DNA of 64,000 bases, from positions 937,501 to 1,001,500 of the forward strand of contig CP114489.1 in NCBI GenBank assembly GCA_027186245.1, in the 5' to 3' direction. Every line of letters starts with the position of its first letter. The first letter of the stretch is position 1. The DNA comes from Coriaria nepalensis (lineage: Eukaryota > Streptophyta > Magnoliopsida > Cucurbitales > Coriariaceae). The notes beneath the pieces are model-generated. The model saw only the letters and a program-made list of their open reading frames with translations, made no database searches and was not told the origin of the DNA. The translations under genes and the position numbers were made by a program. Positions 54,585 through 64,000 of the stretch are shown in pieces.

Positions 54585-57500
54585 TTACGTCATAAATCTC
54601 CTTGACGAGCTTCCAGCCGAAATAGATGAGTTACCCCATGGACCATCTGTTAACGTGCTCCTTTGTACCTGACTCATGTCTTGTGAAGATTCCGAGACAT
54701 AAGATTGACTAGTCTGAGAGAGCCTCTCAAAGGCTTTAAAGCGTGCATCTTGTTCCATCGAATTGAGCTTAATGATCGGTGCTTGCACCGCAATGTTGCC
54801 TTGAAGCATACTCACAACAGATGACATAGACGGTCTAAGAGTAGGAGACGGGTTGGTGCATAAAAGACCAATATTGAGCATTGTCATTGCCTCTTCCTTT
54901 GAGTAGTTTGAATCAACGCTCGGATCAACAAGTTCTAGTAGGTTCCCCTGCTCTTGTAAAACATAGGCCCAATCAAGAAGATAGACAAACTCCTCCTTTG
55001 GCCTGTAATTCATGTTGCTTTTCCCGCTAACAAGCTCTAACACAACAATTCCGAAACTGTAAACATCTGCCTTGTCTGTCAAGTAACCCCTCATTGCATA
55101 CTCTGGAGCCATATAACCTCTGAAGAGAAAAACATAGTCATAAGTCAGAACATGTTGATTCAAATTGAATTAAGATGGATAAAAGTTACAAATGGGTGAG
55201 AATACATTGTGCCGGCAACTCTTGTACTTATATGGGTATTCTCCTCTTCATTAAGCTTAGCTAAACCGAAATCGGAAATCTTGGCATTTAGATTCTTGTC
55301 AAGCAACACATTTGTAGCTTTTATATCTCTATGAACAATTTTCAGCCTTGATTCTTCATGAAGGTAAGCCAATCCCTTTGCTATATCTAAGCATATCTTC
55401 TTCCTCGCCGACCAGTCCAAGTGTAATCTTCGTTCCCCTGTACCTAAAATCAAATTCAGTGTAAAGTTTCTACCATGAAATGTAATAAGAAACATCGAAC
55501 TGCACTTCATGAAATTTACCGAAAAGTGCTCGGGCAAGACAGTTATTTTCGAGGTACTCATAAATAAGTAACATTTGGTTTCCTTCTATACAACAACCAT
55601 AAAGCTTTACAAGATTCGGGTGTTGCAATCCAGATATCATGCCAATCTCTGTCACAAATTCACGGTTTCCCTGTTTCGATTTTGAAGATAGCTGCTTTAC
55701 AGCAATTAAAGTGCCATCCGACAATTCACCCTACGCGTAAATCAAGCAAAGATTAGTAGTTATTTAAAATCATATTAGACTTACCATGTACATCTGTTTT
55801 GAGCAGAAAAATAATGTTCCTTGAAGTTACCTTGTAGACTGGCCCGAAACCACCTTCGCCTATTTTATTTTCAGGGTCAAAGTCACCGGTGGCAGCTTTG
55901 ATTTGTCTCAACGTGAAAAACCCGGTTTGCAAATCTAGGCCGCGTAATTCTGTAACAAGCAACCGAATGAGAAAAGTTTATCAGAAAAATCAAGGGACAT
56001 TATAAGGAACAAAAAACTGACCAAAAAGGTGTCATTTTAAGTTCTTACCTTGATCCTCAATGTCCTTCCTACCTAAGTAACCTTTTCGTCTGAGGGCTAC
56101 CAATACTAATAAGAAAAGCACACACGAAGCAACTACAATGCCGGCTATTGCTCCAGCAGATAGGCTTCCCGTTTCGACTTTATAGTCTAAAATATTAAAA
56201 ACACGGTTGATTACATGAATAAATCGAACAAATTAAGAAGAAACTCTTCAATTAAGTATTAGAAAAGTAAATAATAACTTACTTGGTGTAACTGTGATGG
56301 CAGATATAAGAGGTCCATATACACCTCTATCAGGAATAGCAGTAGTTCCTTTTCCAGCCCAATATAAATGAATCACGAGAGTGCTTCCATTAACAACGAC
56401 ATCTTTCTCTTCCAAAACATACCCCATACCAACCCCTCTGGCTTCTTCCACTATATTAAAATCCTTCTTAATCAATCTCCCCTGTCAAATATATTTATAC
56501 ACATGAACTGAAATATAAAATAGAAAATGTACAGCACAAACCACATAATTATTTCTGGTAATGATTATTTATGACTTACTTGAATCGATACGTCGAATAA
56601 GCGCCTTCCGAGGCTACAAAATGTTTGGTCGTTACTATACATGATTTCTGCAAAATGCAGCTTCACATTGTAACTACCTTTTCTCAAGCAAAAACCATAG
56701 TACTTGAGTGAAACAGGAGCAACCCGAGCCGTTTGGTAGAATTCCGGTCCGCTTATGTTCAGATCAAAATTATTTGATATTATGTAGTCTGCATTCTCCA
56801 ATCCCATGTAGATACCTGCACTACTACAACCCCATTTCTCAGAAGCTGAAAAGAAGTTTGATTGGCCTTCTCTTGTTAAGTCTTCTTCGTAGTTGTCTCC
56901 GTCAATCTCTAACTTCCTTCCTCCACAGTTGATAAACAATGAATGATCTGGAAATTGTAATGACAATCATGTCATTATTAAAAACAAAAAAATTTAATAT
57001 CTTAATTGGAATGTTAGTTATAATCCGTCTTTGCTTACAATTAGCTTTCTCCGAGCATGGTAGATCTTTCTCGAGGCACCACACATTTCTGTGAATTGAA
57101 AATTGTTAGGATAAGTTAATTTTATCCGATTGGCAAGAAGAACAGTTTTGTGTGTGTGCCTATGCGAGGAAAAGGACTCTTACTCGTCATCTGCCATGGA
57201 TGAAAAACTTGAAACTAAATTCCTGTATTAATGTAAGAGATCAAAATACAGAATTCATCATTTGTTTTTCATTCATATTTAAAAACTACAAAAAGGGTAT
57301 TATTGTAGAGGATGCGATGCGGTTGTATAAAGAAGCTTACACTGGCGACTGTCTACAACTAGTTTCAGAAGATCCTGTGAAATTATTAAAAGATAAATCT
57401 CTGCAACAAAAGATTTTGTAATTCCCATTAGAAGTAGCTTTTCTTAATTAAGAAAACTAATTACAGGAACAATTAAGTGAAAACTAACATGTTCTTCTCA

Positions 57501-60041
57501 CTATCTGTTATCCAAGATGGTACTTGGCCGCTCAATGAGTTGTTGCTCATAAACCTACACATCCCGTAATCCAACTCATTACAGTGAAACCAAGCATCTT
57601 ATAAATATAACCAAAGAAAACATTCAATTTGAATGTGTGAAGAAATCATGATCTTTATATATAAGACTTACATGTATTTATTGTTTTTATTATCGGTAAG
57701 TGTTTGAAATGTCCCCGGAATCGGACCAGTTAACATGTTGAAGCTCAAGTCCCTACAAGAAAGATAGAAAGAGACGTATAAATCCATGTCATAAAGTTTT
57801 GAGTACAGAAACTGAAGAAAGTGAAGCATTTCAAATGCCAAAAATAAAAAATAAAACATAATACAGACTTTGAGCTACTTACAGAGTTTTTAGTACACTC
57901 ATTTCTCCGATATAGTCCGGGATTGTTCCCATAATTAAGCAATTTCTCAAGACCCTGATTCGAGAAAGAAAGGAAAAAAAATAAATTAATCAAAAAAACT
58001 GCATGAATCAATTCCAAGTGTGTCAATTAAGTCTAAACCTACGGTGAGTTGAAGAATATGTTGCATACAATTCTTCTAATTTTGTCATTCCTGACAGATC
58101 AGGGAAGCTTGTTGTCGATCCATTCAAATCAGAAATCCTCCTAGGAAAAATAGAAAGCAAATTTTCAGCTCAATAATTATATATTAATAATAAACCAAAC
58201 ATCATATCATCATACATATCATATATATTGGTAAGTAGACCAAAATTTGCTTACAGTTCAGTTAAGTTAGTTAACCGAGATAATGTCAAAGGGATAGGTG
58301 TTGTCATAGATGTTCCTTGCATATCCCTGCAACAGGAAAATCTAAGTTAAAACATGAATTGATGATAAAGGAATAAAAAAAAAAAAGTATATGAATTTAC
58401 TAGTACTCACAATCTGTCAAGCTTGGTCCAATTGCCTATGAGTTCCGGCAGCTTCCCTGTTATCCCATTCCCATCTATCCTACTGCACCAAAAAAAAAAA
58501 AAAAAAAAAAAGGTATATGAATTTAGAATTATTGACATATTTGAAGTTGTAACATAATTCAAAAATTAGCGGTGCTCTGCAGTACTTACAAATCAGTTAA
58601 GTTCTTTAACTGGCCATATGATTCTGGTATTGCTCCTGTAAAGTTGTTTGCAGACAGTAATCTGCAAGTAAAACAAAAACCAAAAAAATGACATATTGAT
58701 CTTCATTTTTTAGCAATAAGAAATTTCTTATCCTAGCCCTCTAAGATATGCAAGAGGCCTTACAGTCTGTCCAAGCTGGTCAAATTTCCGAGGCTGTCCG
58801 GAAGATTTCCATCTAAGAGATTATCTTCCAAGACCCTGTAGATTGTACTCTTTATTAATCAAATCTCTAAAACATGTATTCAATTAGAATAACTGTAATA
58901 TTCAGTGACCTACAGCTCTTGAAGGGTATGAATGTCGCCGATTTCCTTAGGAATCGGACCGCTCAGCCGGTTTCCGAGAAGTGACCTGGAAAAGAAAAGG
59001 AAGAAAAACAAAACCAAACAATTGAAAACAGACCAACACTAGAAAATCTATATATATCAACACATAAACTAGTATTTGAAAGATCAAAGAAAAAATGTGG
59101 AAGAAAGGGAAGAATAAAAATAAAAGGAACTCACAGATTAACAAGTGGAATGCGAGCCAAAGTTGCAGGAATTGTTCCGTTGATATAATTGCGAGAGAGA
59201 TCACTGTTTATATAAAAACAACCAAAATCTTTGCAATTAGTCACTCCAAAAATATATGGCGGTCATTACCATACCGAAATGACGATGATCCGTTATTACT
59301 TACAGGACCTGTAACTGAGTGAGGTTTCCGAATTCAGCCGGAAAAGTCCCGGTTAAATTAAGACCCTTCAGCTCTCTATCAAAGCAAGAACAAAAAAAAA
59401 AAAAGTAAGTTATTTTTGGAAGTATATTTGACGTTATGTTAGTATGGAGGAAGTATATGGAATATATAAAAGAAATTAAATTGGGAAAAAGGAGTTTTTA
59501 CATTAGTGTGACATGGCAAAGAGTAGAAGAGCAATTGCAGGTTACATTCCTTAGGATTTTGACTGCAATGATGACTCTGTTATCAAATCCTTCACCTTTA
59601 ATGCAAGAATTCTGTTTCACCTCCCAATTCAACTTCACTAGTTTTGAGGATATTGCTTGAAGAGTTTTCACTGTCAATCGATGAAAAATCAATCACTAAT
59701 CATAGCTTATATATATACTTTTTTTATGTTTTTTTTACAAATGTAAAATTTCGACTTAAATTCTTACCATTTTGCAACCTAGTGATTTTCATGGAGTAAC
59801 AAAGAAATTCAAAAGGTCACAAACCAAAGTTACAGAAGGTATCAGCAGATGCTTATTGAAAAGTATTTAGCAGCCATTGATATAAATATTAAAAAATATT
59901 GATATAGAGAGGGAGATATGTTTTCTTTGTCAATACTGCATGCATGAGGGTTTACGTATTAGATAGGTTATATCTAGTGGATCCCCCTACATGTAGAAAC
60001 AAAATATTCTGCCGGCTGTGGGGTCTTATTAAAATTCTGGC

Positions 60042-60072
<31 letters not shown>

Positions 60073-60565
60073 TGGAATTAATGAAAGATGCAGAGAGTTC
60101 ATAAAACAGAGGAGAAAAATGAAGAGAGAGAGACAGAGAAATTTCGAGGAAAGACCACTATTTCACATTACAGAATTTCTAAGAAATTTTAAGATTGATT
60201 TTTGAACTTGAAATAGTTTGATCCTATTGACAGAAAAAGATAAACAAATTCCAAAGCATCCTTGTTCCGGCTACATAGAAGAACCAGCAGCAAGCAGGAG
60301 AAGATAAAAATTAAAAACAGAGCAGTTCTTTGAAAATACTCTGTTTCCTTTAAAATAAAACTGAAATAGAACTTTACAGCGATCCACATTACAATTACTC
60401 TACACACTAACACTTGAAGAAGGGAAAACGAAAAGATTGCAAACTTGTACCTTCTTCTTCCGGCAAAAGCTGGGCGTCGGATCCAAACGATGCGAGGAAA
60501 ACCAAAACCAGTAAGACATATGCTACAAGATTAACAGTCTTAGCGGCCGAAAACACAAAACCCAT
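54585..60565 (-). CDS. Malectin/LRR receptor-like kinase, subfamily VIII-2
   Basis: A complete receptor kinase of 997 residues in 22 exons, the first 60451-60565, the last 54585-55119. After a signal peptide ([20 protein letters not shown]) come ten or more LRRs, most encoded by single exons of 72 bases with the same phase (59304-59375 down to 57672-57752). Then a malectin domain (56580-56947: [33 protein letters not shown]), a membrane segment ([19 protein letters not shown] at 56049-56186), and a Ser/Thr kinase: [10 protein letters not shown] loop, AVKQL Lys, [16 protein letters not shown] and [23 protein letters not shown]. All catalytic residues are present. It is the RKF1/At1g53430 type. 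The ligand is unknown. Intron 1 contains a GA microsatellite at about 60047-60072. Confidence 0.95.
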
Positions 60566-61739
60566 CTTTTCTGTTTAGCGTTTATTATCACAGGACCCCC
60601 ACCCCTCAATGAACTACAAAAAATGAAAATGCTACTTATTGCTTGAACCAAAAGGGTCTGTAGGAAAAGGAATGGATAAACATATTAGACAGAGAGAGAA
60701 GAGAGGGAAAGAGAGAGAGGGGGGGAAGAGAACAGAGGAAACAGAGTGGTTGTTGCAGAAAGAAGAAAGGCAGGTTATGAGCGAGGCAAATGTAGTAGAT
60801 AATATTTTTGGTCGATTTTTTATTCGGGGTATAATGTGTTAAATTTGTAAATTTATATATTATAAATATAAATCTTATATAATATATAAATTAATAATTT
60901 TTTAATATATATCATTAAATTATAACTTATATTTGATTCAAATATTTTTAATAGAAATTATATTCCATTTATTAAGACACATTTTTGGTAATTATATTCC
61001 ATTTATCGATTTTTTTTTTTTTAATTAATAGATTTTTAACTTTGATAACGATATTTTAATATAATAAGTCAAAATGTTTTTTTTTTTTTTTTTTTTCTGA
61101 AGACATGCATGAAAGAAGTAACTGCGAACTTTAGATTGTATTTGAGGGAGAGAAGCCAATAATGACTTCCTGTTTGTGTCTCTGTTTCATGTATTAGTGT
61201 CCCAATGTGTAATAACGATACCAAAAACAACACGTGGCTATGCTATGCATGGCGAAGTAGCGACGAAGATGAAAATTTTTTCCTTAAGATTCGGTTTATC
61301 ATATTAATATCAATTCTCATATCATATCACGGTCGCATCAACTTTATACTGTCGAATAGCAGCATCAACGAAAAAGGTGGTTAGTATTTAGGAGCAAGTT
61401 CTATGTAGAGTTTTCATCTAGTCCTCGACGTTTATTAATGTTAGGAACAAGTCGTTCTCTTTTATAAATGTATGTATGTTTTTCTTTGATAATGAATCAA
61501 TGAGGCATATATTAACTGAATTGGATAAACCTATATTTATACTATGCAGTCTTTCAATTAACCTAAGTACCTAGTCAAATTCGACTGCACTGAAAGCAAC
61601 AGGCAAGAGTACACTTAGTTCGTCAAACATTAGACTGGTCCAAAAATATAAAAGTTACTTTTAAGAGCCCTATCTATACATGAGTTTTGTTATAAGAAGT
61701 TTCTGCCTTTATATTGATGTACTAAAATGAGAATTTGGC
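60566..61739. other. Intergenic, promoter of the receptor kinase
   Basis: GA-rich DNA at 60680-60750 is the probable upstream or leader part of the receptor kinase gene. 60840-61090 is nearly pure AT. No gene is supported. Confidence 0.5.
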
Positions 61740-63810
61740 TACCTCTTTCATCTTCATCATCATCCTCATCTATCATATCATCCTCTTTTCATCTTTCATC
61801 TACTAACCATTCACCTTTCCTCATTCATTATCCTTTTATCCTTTTTACCCTTTGGACCATTGCTCAAAACCAGTCTCACCCGTTGAATTTTCCATATCTT
61901 TCCTTAACTTATCCATGCTCTCCTTTCTCCACTCTTCCTCCAAATGTTGTTTCTCCGCCCTTCTCTTGTCAAGATCAGCTCTGCAAGAACTCATCCAGAG
62001 CAAGAGAAAGGTTGTCGGCTAACTGCGAAGTATGTGAAGGATCATCTCTTACTGCTGCTTGAAAGGCTTCAAAGTCCTCCATCCACTGCATTGACATAAA
62101 CTTTTTAGACAGATACAAAACAATCCTAGAATCTCAAACCAGACACGTCTCAAATTATAAAACAACTAAAAGATATACACTCATATCCTTATTGCGCGCC
62201 TTTTTTGAGTTCTTGTAACACGTTTGCACCAATGAATGTTACACGACCCTAAAATTCAAATGGGCCGAAAAGCTATAAATACTGCAGTCTCAACAGATTG
62301 ATAGTAATGCATGAAAACGAACCTCAATACTATTGTAAAAGCAACAAAGCATTATTTCCTACCCACATTTTCCTTCAGCATTTTAAAGCAAAGAAATGTG
62401 AGTGATTGATTATTAAGTAAGATGTAAGAAATTACCAAACTCAAAATAAAGAATTATGGAAGAATTACCTTTATAGCAAACTCATGTTTAGCAACATCAG
62501 TCTTGTTGAAAGCCAGAACAATGGGCAGCCGAGTCTTGTAGAGGATAGAACAGGCATAAAGCATATTGCTCATAAAAGTGAACGGGTTAGCGGAGCGAGG
62601 TGTATCAGCAACATAAGCGACTATAGTTGGAAATGTGGATGCAAAAGCTTCAGTAATGATTGCGCCAGAAGAAGACCAAGTGAATATCTCAATCTGTCCA
62701 GGGGTATCTACAATAACATAATCAAGCTGATCTGCACGCTTCTCAATAACCGAAACAACCTGCAGTTATAATGGAATTTGGAAAATTAAGTCAATAAGTA
62801 GATAAATTTATTATTTAGCAGTGGAGATGGAAATAATTAGTGATCAGCCTGCCACATCACACTATCACAGTACCAAATTGTATTACCTCATCGAATTTTG
62901 TGGCAAACAAGTTAAGCGATGTCAAAATTCCACCGTTAGGGCCAAATTAAATTGCTTCATCACTTCCTTATAATGAACAGTGTCTCTTATCTCGATATAT
63001 GCACCATAGGGGAGAGTCATCACAGCAGGATCAAGGTTCGTTACATAGCCTCTAATGTTTGTAGCATGCATGTGACAGACCAGATGATGAACAAGTGTTG
63101 TCTTTCCACTCCCTAGGAGAACACACATCTTCGGACGTTTTTATGTCTCAAAAGGAACTCAAAATGTTGAGATGGAGACAAATATTTATAAAGAAAAACA
63201 ATCATCTTTAATAGTTATTTGAACTTCAACACATGCATGAACATCTCATTCGTACAAAAAAAAATTTACCTGCCATTCCAACGACAATTACAATAACTGG
63301 CTTCCTCTTGAAATTGACAGGAGAAGCCCCTGCCTGTCCAGATGACGAACCTGCAATGTTTAGGTTCTCCATTGACTCAGCAAGCTCCTCTTTTGCTTTA
63401 CCCTTTTCGTTGAGAACAACATTCAACATTGATTTAAGACTTAAACCAAGACTTTGTTTCCTCCCATTTCACTAATTTAACAGAATTTTTTAGTAGAGTA
63501 ATCAGGACCCATGAAAAGCAAAAATCACAAGTTCCAAAACTTGAGATTAAAGGTTTAAAAAAAAACCATTAGTAGAGTAATTCCAGCTCCATTGAATCAG
63601 GTATTATATATTCCATGATTTAAAAAAAAAACGCATAACATAAAAATACATTGAGAGAGAGAGAGTAGAGATCAATACTCGTACACTGGATTCACCTTCA
63701 GCCCCCATTGGCACCGCAGAGTCATTCACTGGTGACTTAACCCTCGCATTGGAGATATCAGAATCAATATCCATTTTCTGAATTGAACCGCAAAAAATTG
63801 ATGCCGCCAT
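61740..63810 (-). pseudogene. Broken GPN-loop GTPase (GPN1/XAB1/QQT2 type)
   Basis: GPN1 GTPases carry RNA polymerase II into the nucleus. Exons 63685-63810, 63270-63402, 62887-63112, 62469-62759 and 61845-62086 keep their splice sites. The sequence shows VIVIVVGMAGSGKTTLVHHL (P loop), [47 protein letters not shown] and [16 protein letters not shown]. Two breaks are seen. One base is missing at about 62940, exactly in the GPN motif (TTTGGCCCTAACGG where TTTGGGCCCTAACGG would encode LGPNG), and exon 3 is one base short of its phase. In the last exon about 45 codons are lost between LDEF and ADLDKRRAE, with a frame change. The acidic tail is also degraded. Confidence 0.85.
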
Positions 63811-64000
63811 ATCAGGTGTACTGTAACATGTTCATCACAATTAGCTAAGCGAGTGAAGAGACAACCGCATGTTCTTTTTCTTTTTTCCCCTATATTTATT
63901 ACTAAACAAGCTACTCGGACTGGTTTTCATGAACTATCAAATTGAATACAAAATTCATTCAAGCAATCGAGCGAAATTCGAACAAACAAAACCCCCTGGA

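Noticed and set aside
1..64000. CRISPR arrays, bacterial defence islands or prophage
   Set aside because: No regularly spaced repeats with unique spacers and no prokaryotic gene organisation; the window is plant nuclear DNA.

Overview
This is nuclear DNA from a eudicot plant. Protein genes are cut into many short exons by GT-AG introns, the intergenic DNA is AT-rich, and the proteins are plant-specific: plant-type PEP carboxylase, GIL1/DUF641, DOG1-like, a BES1/BZR1 N-terminus, and a malectin-LRR receptor kinase. No CRISPR array, bacterial operon or phage module is present. I built the exon models by hand from splice signals, reading phase and protein similarity. Family names come from recognised sequence. 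Arabidopsis gene-order statements are from memory.

Region 1 (1-24 kb) is dense. The + strand carries the 3' end of PEP carboxylase, ALG9 mannosyltransferase, a UBC13-type E2, a Rab3GAP regulatory-subunit N-domain protein, PNGase A, a decayed tandem PNGase A copy, and an EMB3120-like plastid protein. The - strand carries a ZDP-type DNA 3'-phosphatase, a DOG1-like protein and a 67-aa two-exon small protein. Several of these, with the DUF641 and NHL genes further on, are neighbours on Arabidopsis chromosome 3 (about At3g14860-At3g14940). Two decayed genes (an acidic Cys-containing protein and a PP2C) lie between ZDP and the DOG1-like gene.

Region 2 (24-31.2 kb) is a local tandem array of small secreted Gly/His-rich protein genes: two intact copies, one frameshifted copy and one divergent copy with an intron. 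The copies share promoter and downstream blocks. The array is interrupted by a decayed Ty1/copia gag fragment and an imperfect inverted repeat.

Region 3 (31.2-42.3 kb) holds the DUF641/GIL1-like gene, a broken Sec61-alpha copy, an NHL-repeat protein gene and a non-autonomous LTR retrotransposon with recognisable primer-binding site and polypurine tract.

Region 4 (42.7-64 kb) holds POLD3, a gamma-glutamyl hydrolase, a divergently placed uncharacterised Cys-motif protein, an orphan BZR1 DNA-binding exon, a complete 22-exon malectin/LRR receptor kinase and a broken GPN1-type GTPase. POLD3 beside gamma-glutamyl hydrolase recalls Arabidopsis chromosome 1 (about At1g78650-At1g78680), so two Arabidopsis blocks are joined here.

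The genes do not form one pathway. ALG9 and PNGase A add and remove N-glycans; UBC13, ZDP and POLD3 all serve DNA repair or replication; the rest is housekeeping, development and signalling. The most striking structural event is that the 3' end of the PNGase A duplicate was replaced by filler DNA containing an antisense fragment of mitochondrial nad4L.
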